A stretch of 64,000 nt of DNA, taken from the NCBI GenBank assembly GCA_022180725.1, contig BQMO01000009.1, positions 1-64,000 of the forward strand. Reading direction: 5' to 3'. This DNA is from Phycisphaerae bacterium. Lineage in GTDB: Bacteria; Planctomycetota; Phycisphaerae; Phycisphaerales; UBA1924. Both the position numbers and the translations under genes were made by a program. This document shows positions 8,063 through 17,072 of this stretch, piece after piece (within the stretch, counting starts at the first letter, position 1; the number at the start of each line of letters is the position of its first letter). Under the pieces are notes generated by a model. It made no database searches. It had not been told where the DNA came from and saw only the letters and a program-made list of their open reading frames with translations.

Positions 8063-8088
8063 TCATCTCCGAACTGGCGTGCGCACGA

Positions 8089-8982
8089 TCAGTTGAGTCG
8101 GGGTGTACGCTGCTGAGCCAGAATCCGGCGGCACAGATCGTGCGTCAGTGCATGCCCGGCACGACGGGCCACGATGCGGGCGTGGAGCGGTCGGCCCAGC
8201 AAAGCCAAGTCCCCGATCAGGTCGAGGAGTTTGTGCCGTGCCGGTTCGTTCTCAAACCGCCACGCATTGTCGACCGGGCGCCCGTCGTCACCCACGACAA
8301 GCATGTCGCGGGGCGTCAGGTGCCGGAACAACCCGGCGGCGTGTGCGGCGCGGGCCTCGTGCAGGAGCGAGAAGGTTCGCGCCGGGGCGATGTTCGCCGC
8401 GAAGTCGTCGGGGTCGCCCAGCCAGGACGCCTGCTGCGGCGGAAGGGGCGCTGTCGGGCCGTAGTCGAGTTCATAGGTGAAGTCGATGCCCTCGAAGGGT
8501 TCGGCGCGGATCATGTCATCGCCCCGGCGCACTTCGACGGGTTCGGCCAGGCGGATGGGCGAAAGGGATGCCGCGGCTTCAAGGCCGGGGCGAAGGGCCT
8601 TGACGAACGGGGCGGCGGAACCGTCCATGATCGGCACCTCGGGCCCGCCGTCGAGCGCGAGGGCGGCATGCCAGAGGCCCAGCCCCGCGCACGCGGCGAG
8701 GGCGTGCTCGATGGTGGCGATGGTCGACGCGGAGGCCTCGCCCACCGGGCCGCACAGCGTGGTGTTCCGAATGGGCGCGCCGTGCGGAAGGCCCGCCCAG
8801 GCGGTGTCGTTCGAGATGAACGCGACCGACACCGGCGTGCCCGCCATGGCGTGCCCATGGCGCAGGCGCACGACCGAGAGGGCGTCGGCGGGGATGAACA
8901 TGAGCGAGGAGGGGATCGCTGAAAACAGCCCGACGCCGCGGATCGGTTCGGTGGGGCGGGAGAGGCGACAGGCCCGGGGCAT
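8089..8982 (-). CDS. lpxC: UDP-3-O-acyl-N-acetylglucosamine deacetylase LpxC
   Basis: 297 residues. LpxC is the zinc-dependent committed step of lipid A synthesis. The first zinc ligand is in TIEHALAACAGLG (H93); the C-terminal half carries ENEPARHKLLDLIGDLALLG, with the second His and the Asp ligand, and then RAGHALTHDL, the catalytic His region. The protein is of usual length and is not fused to FabZ, unlike many bacteria where the two are one chain. The ATG at 8982 lies seven bases after the lpxD stop codon, so both are co-transcribed. Earlier in-frame starts fall inside lpxD and were rejected. Together with lpxD it indicates that the organism makes a lipid A-type glycolipid. Confidence 0.93.
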   Translation of the reverse strand: MPRACRLSRPTEPIRGVGLFSAIPSSLMFIPADALSVVRLRHGHAMAGTPVSVAFISNDTAWAGLPHGAPIRNTTLCGPVGEASASTIATIEHALAACAGLGLWHAALALDGGPEVPIMDGSAAPFVKALRPGLEAAASLSPIRLAEPVEVRRGDDMIRAEPFEGIDFTYELDYGPTAPLPPQQASWLGDPDDFAANIAPARTFSLLHEARAAHAAGLFRHLTPRDMLVVGDDGRPVDNAWRFENEPARHKLLDLIGDLALLGRPLHARIVARRAGHALTHDLCRRILAQQRTPRLN

Positions 8983-8989
8983 GATGAGA

Positions 8990-10045
8990 TCAGGCCTCGG
9001 CGTGCGAGCCACGCTTCCCCATCCGGCGGAGGGCGGCGTAGGTGCGTCGCCACTCGGTGGCGGGGCCGGCGGGCACGCCCATGTAGACGGCGCCGGGCGG
9101 AACGTTGCCGGCGACGCCCGAGTTTGCGGCGATCTTCGCGCCCGCGCCGATCTCGACGTTGTCCGCGACGCCGACCTTGCCGCCCAGGACAACCCCATCG
9201 CCCAGGACCACGCTCCCGGCCAGCCCGACGTGCCCGCAGAGGACACAGCACCGCCCGAGGCGGCAGTTATGCCCGACCTGAACGAGGTTGTCGATCTTGG
9301 TGCCGGCGCCGATGACGGTGGCGCCGAACTTGGCCCGGTCGATGCAGGAGTTCGCGCCGATCTCCACGTCGTCCTCAATGTTGACATGGCCGGTGTGCGG
9401 AATCTTGATCAACCCCTTCCCGTCGGAGGACGGGCGATACCCGAACCCGTCGGCGCCGATGACGACCCCGGCGTGGAGGATGCACCCGGCGCCAATGACG
9501 CACCGATCGAGCACCTTGACGCCGGGATGAAGGATGGTGCGCGGGCCGATGCGGGCGTTTGGGCCTACGAACACCCCGGCGAGGAGAATGGCGTGGTCAC
9601 CGACATGCGCCCCGGCCGAGACGACGGCGTGCGGACCGACGTGGGCCGAGGGGGACACGACCGCGCCGGGTTCGATGGTGGCGGCGGGGTGGATGCCCGA
9701 GGGCGGCGGGGCCGGCGCGGGGACGAAAACCTGAGCCGCGGCGATGGCGGCGAGGTCGGCGTCGGGCACGATGAGCAGGGGGCGGGGTGAAGCCGGACGA
9801 TTGGCGTCGAAATCGGGGACGAGGTCCGCGAGGGCGATGGTGCGGGCGATCAGGGCGGCGGAGGCCTTGCTCTCGATCCACTGACGGGCGAAGCGGTGGG
9901 AACGGATGAAGGCGAGCGAACCCGGCCCGGCCTGGTCGAGGGTATCGAGGCGATGGAGGACCACGTCGTGCGGGCCGAGCAGTTCGGCCCCGAGACGCTG
10001 CGCGAGTTCGCCGGCGGTGACGGTCGTGGCGGCGTTGAGGCTCAC
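8990..10045 (-). CDS. lpxD: UDP-3-O-acylglucosamine N-acyltransferase LpxD
   Basis: 351 residues. The N-terminal uridine-binding domain (1-110) is followed by a left-handed beta-helix of hexapeptide repeats (about 115-310) and a short helical tail ([14 protein letters not shown]). The acyl and phosphopantetheine contacts ADGFGY and the catalytic-histidine turn VQVGHN are present. LpxD adds the second acyl chain after LpxC has acted. The start is GTG at 10045, preceded by AAGGA. It lies between the Skp-like gene upstream (27-base gap) and lpxC downstream, an order close to the classical skp-lpxD block of proteobacteria. Confidence 0.93.
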   Translation of the reverse strand: MSLNAATTVTAGELAQRLGAELLGPHDVVLHRLDTLDQAGPGSLAFIRSHRFARQWIESKASAALIARTIALADLVPDFDANRPASPRPLLIVPDADLAAIAAAQVFVPAPAPPPSGIHPAATIEPGAVVSPSAHVGPHAVVSAGAHVGDHAILLAGVFVGPNARIGPRTILHPGVKVLDRCVIGAGCILHAGVVIGADGFGYRPSSDGKGLIKIPHTGHVNIEDDVEIGANSCIDRAKFGATVIGAGTKIDNLVQVGHNCRLGRCCVLCGHVGLAGSVVLGDGVVLGGKVGVADNVEIGAGAKIAANSGVAGNVPPGAVYMGVPAGPATEWRRTYAALRRMGKRGSHAEA

Positions 10046-10072
10046 GGGGCCATCCTTTCTCCGCCCGGCGGA

Positions 10073-10705
10073 CTAGGGCTTGCCCGCGCCGGCGGCGTAG
10101 TCATTGTTCATCACCGCCGACACGCGGTCGGTGAGGCTGAGGGCATCGGCGGCGAAGAGGATCTGCCGCCCTTCCATGCGGCGGCGGTTGTCGGCGAACG
10201 ACGTGTTCGGCTCGGTCATCACCGAGCGGTCGTCGGAGAGGACCAGGTCCAGCCCTTCCTTGCGGGCGAGGTTCGCGACCGTGTCGAGGACCTTGGTGTA
10301 GAGCACGTGGATGACCTCCCCCTGCTCGATCTCCATCAACTGCTCGTACCCCTTGGTGCGGGCCTGGAGCAGGGCACGGTTCTCGGTGAGTTCCCGGTAC
10401 TTCTCGGCCCGGCGCTTCAGGTCGCTGGGGGGGATGGTGTTGCGCAGTTCCCCTTCGGCCTGCTTGATCTTGTCGTCGAGTTCCTTGAGCGACCGCTCGA
10501 TGATGGCTCCGCGGGCAACAAACTCGTTATTGCGGTCGTCGAACTCCTTGAGGGCCTTCATCACCTTCGTGACGTCGACGATGGCGACGGTGGCCGGACC
10601 GGACGATCGGCCTTGCCTTCCCGCGGCAGCGCCGCCCGCCAGAACCATCGCCCCCGCCACGACTCCCACCGAAACGGCCAACGCCCGACGTGCTGCTGCC
10701 TTCAT
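10073..10705 (-). CDS. OmpH/Skp-family periplasmic chaperone
   Basis: 210 residues with an N-terminal signal peptide (basic MKAAARRA, then a hydrophobic core ending near AGGAAA). It is followed by the OmpH pattern: a short beta strand (ATVAIVDVTKVMKAL) and two long coiled-coil helices rich in Glu/Lys/Arg (about 55-150). Skp holds unfolded outer-membrane proteins in the periplasm, and its gene typically sits beside lpxD, as here. The ATG at 10705 is preceded by CGGGAG. It diverges from the LptF/G gene across 97 bases, so both outer-membrane units may share regulation. Confidence 0.85.
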   Translation of the reverse strand: MKAAARRALAVSVGVVAGAMVLAGGAAAGRQGRSSGPATVAIVDVTKVMKALKEFDDRNNEFVARGAIIERSLKELDDKIKQAEGELRNTIPPSDLKRRAEKYRELTENRALLQARTKGYEQLMEIEQGEVIHVLYTKVLDTVANLARKEGLDLVLSDDRSVMTEPNTSFADNRRRMEGRQILFAADALSLTDRVSAVMNNDYAAGAGKP

Positions 10706-10788
10706 GCGGTACTCCCGAGTGATCAAGTGTAGGGGTGTGACGCCGCGTACCGGGGCGCGGTTCCTCGGCGGGGCGACGGCCCGTCCCG

Positions 10789-10794
10789 TACCAT
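10789..10794 (+). promoter_or_regulatory. TACCAT, -10-like box 8 bases before the LptF/G start
   Basis: TAnnnT hexamer with no SD between it and the ATG; fits a leaderless or near-leaderless transcript. Confidence 0.4.
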
Positions 10795-10802
10795 GGCGAT
10801 CC

Positions 10803-12518
10803 ATGCCCCATCTGCCGTGGACATTGTGGCGCGCGTACACGTTGGAACTGACGCGCCTTCTGGGGGTGACGGCGGGGGTGCTTGTGACGGTCATCGCCTT
10901 CGCCGGGGCCGTGAAACCCATCTCCGATGGGCTGCTCCAGGCCGGAGACACGGTGAAGTTCATCACGCTGGCGATTCCCCCGATGCTGGCGTACGCCCTG
11001 CCCTTCGCCGGGGGTTTCGCGGCGACGCTGACCTATCACCGGATCGCGTCGGACCTGGAGGCGGTAGCGGCATTCGCGGGGGGCCTGTCGCACCGGGTGC
11101 TGCTGGCTCCGGCGCTGGCGCTGGGGTTGCTCTGCTCGTGCGGACTGATGGTGCTCAACGAGCAGGTCATCCCGGGGTTCTTGCGCGAGATGCAGCGGCT
11201 GGTGACGGTCGACGTGGCCCGGCTGATCGCGCAGCAGGTGTCGCGCGGGCAGACCGTGTCGCTCAAGGACATCATGATCCACGCGGACGGCGTGCGGTCG
11301 GTCCCGCCCGAGCCGGGGTCGGGCGTCATCGACCAGTTGCTGCTGACGGGCGTGGGGGCGATCACGCTGCGCGACGGCGTGCCGACGGCGGAAGTGACCG
11401 CGGCGAGCGCCAAGGTGTGGCTGCTCCCCGCGCCCCCCGACGCGGAGCCGGACCTGCTCTCCCGCGACGACGAGGGGCAGACCATGCTCGTGGCACAGTT
11501 GGAGGACGTGGTGGCGGTGCGCGAGGGGGAGGGGCTGGTCACCAGCGCCGAATCGCGCGTGGCCCGGGTCGTGCCCAACACCTTCCGCGACAACGTGAAG
11601 TTCCTGACGTGGCGCGAACTGGCCACCATCCGCGAAACGCCCGAGCGATTGAACTGGATCGACCCCAAGCGCAAGGCCTTGGCGCTGATGCTGGCCCGTA
11701 AAGCCGCGCTGGAGTGGATGGCTTCGTCGCTGCGCGCCGAGGGCCGGGTCGAACTGGTGGGCGAGCGTGGGCACGCCGTGGTAGTTCGGGCACGAGACCT
11801 GCGCCGCGACGGGGCGCGGTACGTGTTCGTCCCGCCGGCCCGGGGCGCGGTGCTGGTCACCTATACCCGCGTCGTACGGGGCGGCGCGGGCGAGGGAGAA
11901 GCCACGCACCGTCGAATCGCGTCCGGCCAGAACGTATTCCTGGAAGTGGACCCGACCGCCGAGGCCGTCGAACGTCGCATCTCGTTCCGGGTCACGGTTG
12001 AGCAGGCCCGCGAGCGCGATGAGTTGAGCGGGGAAGCCATCGGCCCCGAGCGCGCGGTGCTCCCCCTGGGGCGGATGAGCGTCCCCGACTCATCCGCACC
12101 GGCCTACCTCACGATGCCCGCGCGGGATCTGCTCGCCGCGGCCCAGCCGTGGCTGGATCGTCCGGCGCCCGATCGGGATATCCACGATCGCGTGAACGGG
12201 CCCAACGGTCTGGCCGGGGCCTTGCGCCGGCTGGACCACGACGTGCTGGCCAAGCGGCACGAACGGCTGGCCCTGGCCGCGTCGTGCCTGGTGATGGTCC
12301 TCTGCGGGGCGGTGACGGCCCTGAAGTTCGCGGCGCGCCTGCCGCTCACCGTCTACCTGGCCTCGTTCTTTCCCGCCCTGGCGGCGATGGTCACCATCAG
12401 CGGCGGGCAGCAGGTCACGGTCAAGCAGGGCGTGCCGGGGCTGTTCCTGATGTGGAGCGGGGTCGTGCTGCTGGGGATCTACACCCTGGTGGTGTTCGTC
12501 AGACTGAGGAAGCATTGA
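10803..12518 (+). CDS. LptF/LptG-family lipopolysaccharide export permease (first copy)
   Basis: 571 residues. Three membrane segments at the N-terminus (to about residue 120) carry the family start WTLWRAYTLELTRLLGVTAGV and the loop MLAYALPFAGGFAATLTYHRIASDLEAVAA. A large periplasmic beta-jellyroll domain follows, and three more membrane segments lie after residue 485 (LALAASCLVMVLCGAVTAL). LptF and LptG form the transmembrane part of the Lpt ABC exporter. The protein is about 180 residues longer than typical copies because the periplasmic domain is expanded. A second, shorter copy lies at 14932. The ATG at 10803 follows a TACCAT box; longer readings run into the Skp region. Confidence 0.85.
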   Translation: MPHLPWTLWRAYTLELTRLLGVTAGVLVTVIAFAGAVKPISDGLLQAGDTVKFITLAIPPMLAYALPFAGGFAATLTYHRIASDLEAVAAFAGGLSHRVLLAPALALGLLCSCGLMVLNEQVIPGFLREMQRLVTVDVARLIAQQVSRGQTVSLKDIMIHADGVRSVPPEPGSGVIDQLLLTGVGAITLRDGVPTAEVTAASAKVWLLPAPPDAEPDLLSRDDEGQTMLVAQLEDVVAVREGEGLVTSAESRVARVVPNTFRDNVKFLTWRELATIRETPERLNWIDPKRKALALMLARKAALEWMASSLRAEGRVELVGERGHAVVVRARDLRRDGARYVFVPPARGAVLVTYTRVVRGGAGEGEATHRRIASGQNVFLEVDPTAEAVERRISFRVTVEQARERDELSGEAIGPERAVLPLGRMSVPDSSAPAYLTMPARDLLAAAQPWLDRPAPDRDIHDRVNGPNGLAGALRRLDHDVLAKRHERLALAASCLVMVLCGAVTALKFAARLPLTVYLASFFPALAAMVTISGGQQVTVKQGVPGLFLMWSGVVLLGIYTLVVFVRLRKH

Positions 12519-12595
12519 TGCGGACGCGATCCCGGACAATCCGACACTCGACCACGGCCGCGCGAGGTACCACGAGTACGGGAGCGGGCGCATGA
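12518..12595 (+). CDS. possible 25-residue coupling ORF
   Basis: Its ATG overlaps the LptF/G stop codon by one base (TGATG), and its TGA overlaps the ATG of the GT39 gene by four bases (ATGA). The 25-residue product is Thr/Arg-rich and has no family. It exactly bridges the 73-base gap, so ribosomes could pass from one gene to the next. It may equally be chance. Confidence 0.3.
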   Translation: MRTRSRTIRHSTTAARGTTSTGAGA

Positions 12596-14274
12596 GCCCG
12601 GCGCGGCCCTTTGCTCCGTGGGCGGCGTCGTGGAAGGCCACGGCGGTGCTCGTGCTGGGCGTGCTCGCGGTGCGGCTCGTGTACCTGGCGTTTGCATGCC
12701 GCTACACGCTGATCGAGGACGAGGCGCATTACTGGGAGTGGTCGCGACGGCTGGCGCTGAGTTACTACACCAAGGGGCCGGGCATTGCCTGGGTAATCGC
12801 CGCGTGCACGCACCTGCTGGGCGACAGTGTCTTCGCCATCCGCCTGACCGCGCCGATTTCGAGTGCGATCGGGGCGTGGTTCACGGCAAGTCTCGCGGGT
12901 GAAATCGCCGAGGATCGTCGCGCGGGGTTCGTGGCGGCGGCGTGCTGGACGCTGGCGCCGATGTTCCAGGCCCTCGGGCTGATCATCACGATCGACGGGC
13001 CGTACAGCGCGTGCTGGGCGATGGCCGCGTGGGCCACATGGCGGGCGGTTGGGCGGGGGCAGTCCTGGGCCTGGGTCGTTGTGGGCGCGGCCCTGGGGAT
13101 CGGCACGCTCTTCAAGTACACGATGCTCCTGTTCATTCCCGCGCTCGTGGTGCTATGGATCCGCTCTCGCCCCGCGCACAAGGGTGTGGTGCGAGGCGCG
13201 GCGGCGCGGCTGGCGCCGCTCATGGGGCTTCTGGCCTTCGCCGCGTGCCTTCTCCCGATCGCGGTCTGGAACCAACGGGAAGGCTGGCCGACGGTGCGGC
13301 ATCTGCTGGGACATCTGGGCGTGGCCGGGGGCGATGTGACTCCCACACAGGGCGTGAACGGATGGCACTATTCACCACTATGGACACTCTCGTTTCTGGG
13401 CACCCTGGCGGCCTCGCTCGGGCCGATCCTGGTGCTCGCGGTCATGGGCGGGTTGGCGTCGTGGCGAGGGCGGCGGGCGAATGCCGCGCGATGGTCGCGC
13501 GACGGATTTCTGATCGTCCCCGCCGCGTTCATGCTGGGGTTCTATTTCATCGTGAGTTTCATCGCCGAGCCGGAGGGCAACTGGGCGTTGGCGGGGCAGA
13601 TCTCGCTGTTTTCACTCGCGGCGGGGTACGTGGTGCGCGGGATGGACGCGTGGCGCGAGAAACTCGGGGCTTGGCGAGCGCTGCCCTCGCCCCGGCCCAA
13701 GGCCGGGTTCTTCGTGCGTCGCCCAGAAACACCCGTCCAGATGTTGTGGTACGCGACGGTCGCCTTGGGCGTCGCGGTGGCGCTGGCCATCCCGGACCTG
13801 TCGCTGGTCCAGCGCACGCCGCTCGTCGGGAGGTTTGTGCCGGTGCACCGGTTCACCGGCGCGGATGCCATCGCGGCACGGATCGCGCGGCTGATGGACG
13901 ATCTTCGCGCCCGTGAGCAGGGCGAGCCGTTCGTGATCACGACCCACTACGGGCGCGCGAGTCAGATGGCGTATTACCTTCCGGGAAGGCCGGTCGTGTT
14001 CAACGCGGGCAGCCTGATGGGGACACGGAAGACGCAGTACGACTACTGGCCCGACACGAACCTGCGTTCGCCCGCGGTGATGGAGGCGTTACACGGCCGG
14101 TCGGCGGTGGCGCTGGGCGGCACGCGGAAGGACTGGTTGCGGGCCTTTGCCCGGGTCGAACCGGTCGCCTCGCTCGGCGTGAATATCAAGAAATCGCCGC
14201 CGACCTACCTGTGCTCGGGCTATCGCGGCTTCGCGGCCAAGCCGACCAATGATGCCCCGGCGACGAACCCATGA
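12592..14274 (+). CDS. GT39/ArnT-like membrane glycosyltransferase
   Basis: 560 residues with 10-12 hydrophobic segments. The first periplasmic loop has the PMT-family signature EDEAHYWEWSRRLALSYYTKGPG, with the acidic pair used to activate the acceptor, and a later TIDGPYSACWAMAAW segment is also typical. Such enzymes use a polyprenyl-phosphate sugar and glycosylate lipid A, proteins or other lipids on the periplasmic side. A soluble C-terminal domain starts around residue 425. It lies between two LptF/G genes and overlaps the PAP2 gene by four bases, which favours a role in decorating the lipid A/LPS that this block exports. An SD-like GGGAGCGGGCGC precedes the ATG. Confidence 0.82.
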   Translation: MSPARPFAPWAASWKATAVLVLGVLAVRLVYLAFACRYTLIEDEAHYWEWSRRLALSYYTKGPGIAWVIAACTHLLGDSVFAIRLTAPISSAIGAWFTASLAGEIAEDRRAGFVAAACWTLAPMFQALGLIITIDGPYSACWAMAAWATWRAVGRGQSWAWVVVGAALGIGTLFKYTMLLFIPALVVLWIRSRPAHKGVVRGAAARLAPLMGLLAFAACLLPIAVWNQREGWPTVRHLLGHLGVAGGDVTPTQGVNGWHYSPLWTLSFLGTLAASLGPILVLAVMGGLASWRGRRANAARWSRDGFLIVPAAFMLGFYFIVSFIAEPEGNWALAGQISLFSLAAGYVVRGMDAWREKLGAWRALPSPRPKAGFFVRRPETPVQMLWYATVALGVAVALAIPDLSLVQRTPLVGRFVPVHRFTGADAIAARIARLMDDLRAREQGEPFVITTHYGRASQMAYYLPGRPVVFNAGSLMGTRKTQYDYWPDTNLRSPAVMEALHGRSAVALGGTRKDWLRAFARVEPVASLGVNIKKSPPTYLCSGYRGFAAKPTNDAPATNP

Positions 14275-14918
14275 TCCACGCGACGCGACATTCCGGTTCA
14301 ACTCCCCGTCGGCGCGGGCTGGCGATGCTTGTGGTGTTCCTCTTCGGGCTGGTGATGCTGACGCTGGCCGACCGCTGGCTCTTTCACGCGATGCGCGTCG
14401 AGGATCGGGCTTGGCTCGAAGGTCGAGACTGGTACCAGTTCCTGCGCACCGCGGGCTATCTGCCGACGTGGCTGGTGGTCGGGGCGGCGATCATCGCGCA
14501 CGACCTGACGCGGCGCGACCCCTGGCCGCTGCGGCGCGGGACGCTGGTCATGCTCGCCCCGGTGCTCGGCGGCGGACTCGCGGAACTCCTCAAAGTGCTC
14601 GTGCCCCGGCAGCGGCCCATCAACAACGGCGCGGCGGACGGGGACTATGTATGGGGCACCCCGTTCGAAGCCCTGCGCGGCGTGGGGAACCACGGGCTGG
14701 CGTCGAGCCACGCGGCGGTCGCGTTCGCCGCGGCGTTCATGCTGGCGCGGCTGTACCCCGGGGCGGGGATGATCCTTGTCCCCCTCGCGGCCGGGTGTGC
14801 CGTCACGCGCCTGCTGACCGGGGCGCACTTCGCCACGGACGTATTCGTCGGCGCCGGGGCGGGGTATATCGCGGCGGCGTTGCTCGCGGGGCTGGTCCGT
14901 ACCCCCCGGCGAACCTGA
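14271..14918 (+). CDS. PAP2-family phosphatase
   Basis: 215 residues, about six membrane segments. The three phosphatase motifs are visible: KVLVPRQRP (KxxxxxxRP), GLASSHAAV (where the usual PSGH reads SSH) and TRLLTGAHFATD (SRxxxxxHxxxD, with Thr for Ser). The family removes phosphate from polyprenyl pyrophosphate or lipid A 1-phosphate. Because it overlaps the GT39 gene by four bases, it could recycle the polyprenyl-phosphate carrier or trim lipid A. The substitutions in motifs 2 and 3 are mild and probably compatible with activity. Confidence 0.88.
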   Translation: MIHATRHSGSTPRRRGLAMLVVFLFGLVMLTLADRWLFHAMRVEDRAWLEGRDWYQFLRTAGYLPTWLVVGAAIIAHDLTRRDPWPLRRGTLVMLAPVLGGGLAELLKVLVPRQRPINNGAADGDYVWGTPFEALRGVGNHGLASSHAAVAFAAAFMLARLYPGAGMILVPLAAGCAVTRLLTGAHFATDVFVGAGAGYIAAALLAGLVRTPRRT

Positions 14919-14919
14919 G

Positions 14920-14925
14920 TACCCT
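14920..14925 (+). promoter_or_regulatory. TACCCT, -10-like box 6 bases before the second LptF/G start
   Basis: It lies just after the PAP2 stop, and no SD precedes the GTG at 14932. It could start an internal leaderless transcript. Confidence 0.35.
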
Positions 14926-14931
14926 CCGCAC

Positions 14932-16071
14932 GTGACCCTCCTGGACCGGTACATCGCCCGGCAGTTTCTTGCGAACATCGCGTTGCTGTTCGTGCTGCTC
15001 TTCTCGATCATCATCGTGATCGACTTCTCGCTGAACTTCGACGAGTTCACGGACATCGCCCGCCGGGTTGCGGCGTCCCGCGGATGGCCGGAGAGCACCG
15101 TGCGCGAGGGGCTGCTGGCGTGCGTGCTGGTGATCGACCTGTGGTGGCCCCGGATGTTCCTGCTCTTCCAGTATCTCCTGGGCATCGTGCTGGTCGGCGC
15201 GATGGGATTTTCGTGCGCCCAGATGGTGCGGCACCGGGAACTGGTGGCGATCCTCGCGGGGGGCATAAGTCTGCACCGGGTGGCGCGGCCCGTGATCGGT
15301 GTGGCGCTGTTCATGACCGGGCTGCAGATCATCAACGCCGAGATTGTCCTGCCGCGGCTGGCCCCGCTGCTGACGCGCGACAAGACCGACGCGGGCTCGC
15401 GCGGGCTGGGGCAGACGCGCCAGCCGCTGGCCGCCGACGCCTCCGGGCGGCTGTTCTACGCCCGACAGGTGGACCTGGATCACGGCGAGATCACGGGGCT
15501 GTGGGTGTGGGAGCGTGACCCACGCGGGCTGATGACGCGGCGGATCACCGCGCACGCCGCGCGCTGGGACGGGAAAGGCTGGGTGCTCGAGGGCGGCTCG
15601 ATCGAGGCCCGCTTGGATACCCCGCAAGGACCGAGCATGGTGACCATCCCGGCTTCGCGGCTGGAAACCGATCTGGACCCGACGGCGCTTCGCCTGCGAC
15701 GGTTCGAGGGATACAGCAACAACCTCTCCACGCTCCAGTTGACGCACCTGCTCGATCGACTTCGCACCCAGCCGCGTCCGCCCGCGCAGCGCGTCGAGCA
15801 ACTCGAACGCATCCGTGCCGGACGACCGGCGACCATGCTGGCCAACCTGCTGACGCTCGTGATCGTGCTGCCGTTCTTCCTGCGGCGGGAGCCGGCGAAC
15901 ATGATGGTGCAGAGCCTCCGGGCCGCCCCGGTGGCGATGGCGGCGGTCGCCGTGAATCTGGTGGCCACGACGGCCAGCGTGCCCGGGCTGCCACCCTGGC
16001 TCAGTGTCTTTCTGCCGGCGTGTGTGCTGCTTCCCCTGGCGATCGCGTCGTTCTCGGGGATCAGGACCTAG
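14932..16071 (+). CDS. LptF/LptG-family lipopolysaccharide export permease (second copy)
   Basis: 379 residues, the usual family length. Three N-terminal membrane segments begin LLDRYIARQFLANIALLFVLL, with the family motif VRHRELVAILAGGISLHRVARP near residue 100. A periplasmic beta domain (about 150-285) and three C-terminal membrane segments follow. Together with the longer copy at 10803 it would make the LptF-LptG pair of the LPS exporter; the ATPase LptB is not in the window. The start is GTG at 14932, one codon-length after a TACCCT box. Its end overlaps the convergent gene at 16061 by eleven bases. Confidence 0.88.
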   Translation: MTLLDRYIARQFLANIALLFVLLFSIIIVIDFSLNFDEFTDIARRVAASRGWPESTVREGLLACVLVIDLWWPRMFLLFQYLLGIVLVGAMGFSCAQMVRHRELVAILAGGISLHRVARPVIGVALFMTGLQIINAEIVLPRLAPLLTRDKTDAGSRGLGQTRQPLAADASGRLFYARQVDLDHGEITGLWVWERDPRGLMTRRITAHAARWDGKGWVLEGGSIEARLDTPQGPSMVTIPASRLETDLDPTALRLRRFEGYSNNLSTLQLTHLLDRLRTQPRPPAQRVEQLERIRAGRPATMLANLLTLVIVLPFFLRREPANMMVQSLRAAPVAMAAVAVNLVATTASVPGLPPWLSVFLPACVLLPLAIASFSGIRT

Positions 16072-16456
16072 GCGGACGTTCGTCGGCCGCATCGAAACCG
16101 GCGACGTCGTACCGCCCGCCGGGGATGCGAAGTTCCGCCAGCAGCGACGTTCGCGCGTAGCGCGTGCGCCCGCGGGCGTCGAAGGCGGCGACGAGGAGCG
16201 CGTGCGGCGCCGTCACGTGCAGCAGCCCGGCGTCGTCGCGGACCATGATGACGTCCGTTTCGCGCACAACACGCTCCGCGCCGTCGAGGATGAGCGTGGC
16301 CCGGGCCGAGCCGGCGTCGGGGTGGATGGACCACACGAGCGCCGCCGAGGCGTTCGCACCCAGCGCGCGCGGCGCGATCTCCCACCGCGCAGTGAGTTCG
16401 GTCGAGGGGCGCGGCTCGACGCGGATCGACACGGCCCGGCGCGGGGTGGCGGTCAT
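16061..16456 (-). CDS. hypothetical protein coupled to the GbsR-type regulator
   Basis: 131 residues of unrecognised family, predicted to be mostly beta (ATLILDGAERVVRETDVIMV, GLLHVTAPHALLVAAFDARG). It has no signal peptide or membrane segment. The ATG at 16456 overlaps the stop of the regulator gene by four bases, so the two are made together and may act together, for instance as a regulator with a sensing partner. It overlaps the convergent lptF/G-like gene by eleven bases at its end. Confidence 0.65.
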   Translation of the reverse strand: MTATPRRAVSIRVEPRPSTELTARWEIAPRALGANASAALVWSIHPDAGSARATLILDGAERVVRETDVIMVRDDAGLLHVTAPHALLVAAFDARGRTRYARTSLLAELRIPGGRYDVAGFDAADERPPRS

Positions 16457-17031
16457 GGGGCCTGCTCCGCGCGCGGACGGTGCGTCTTGGCCAGCAGCAC
16501 CGCGGCGGCTTGCAGCCCTCGCCCCGCGGGCGAGACGAACGTCGCCGCGAACTGTTCGAGGGTCTGGAAGAACTCGAGCATGGCATCGAGCCGGCGGGCG
16601 TGGGCGTCGAGTTTCGCACGCGCCTCGTCCCCCGGGTCCGCGCGGGCGTGCTTGCGTTCGGGCGCGGTCATGTCGCGGATTTCGTACAACGCGGCCAGGA
16701 GCGGATCGACCTCGCGGGTGATCCGCTGGCGGACAATGGCGCGGAAGAGCGTCCAGACGTCCTGCTCGGCGACGAAGTATTCCTTGCGATCGCCGCGCTT
16801 GTGCGCCCGCTCGACAATGCCCCAGTCCAGGAGCGCCCGCAGCGACATGCTCGCGTTCCCGCGGGAAATCTGGAGGCGCTCCATCACGTCGTCGGTGTTC
16901 ATCGGCTCCCCGACGATGTAGAGCAGGGCGTGGACCTCGGCCATGGTGCGCGAAACACCCCAGGCCCCGGCCATCTGTCCCCAGACGGCCACAAAGCGGT
17001 CCTGAGCCTCGCGGAGCGTGGTCGCTGTCAT
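16453..17031 (-). CDS. GbsR/MarR-type transcriptional regulator
   Basis: 192 residues. A winged-helix domain occupies about 1-110. It shows the GbsR-type start (AQDRFVAVWGQMAGAWGVSRTMAEVHALLYI), a recognition helix (LQISRGNASMSLRALLDWGIVE) and the wing HKRGDRKEYFVAE. A long helical dimerisation tail follows. Members repress osmoprotectant or drug-export genes. A perfect 8-bp inverted repeat 42 bases upstream of the ATG (17073-17090) is a likely autoregulatory operator. An alternative in-frame ATG at 17067 would add 12 residues. The small coupled gene at 16061 is the only obvious co-transcribed target. Confidence 0.82.
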   Translation of the reverse strand: MTATTLREAQDRFVAVWGQMAGAWGVSRTMAEVHALLYIVGEPMNTDDVMERLQISRGNASMSLRALLDWGIVERAHKRGDRKEYFVAEQDVWTLFRAIVRQRITREVDPLLAALYEIRDMTAPERKHARADPGDEARAKLDAHARRLDAMLEFFQTLEQFAATFVSPAGRGLQAAAVLLAKTHRPRAEQAP

Positions 17032-17072
17032 GCCCGGAGTATCGCACAGGCCGGGGTGAATGTCCATCACGG

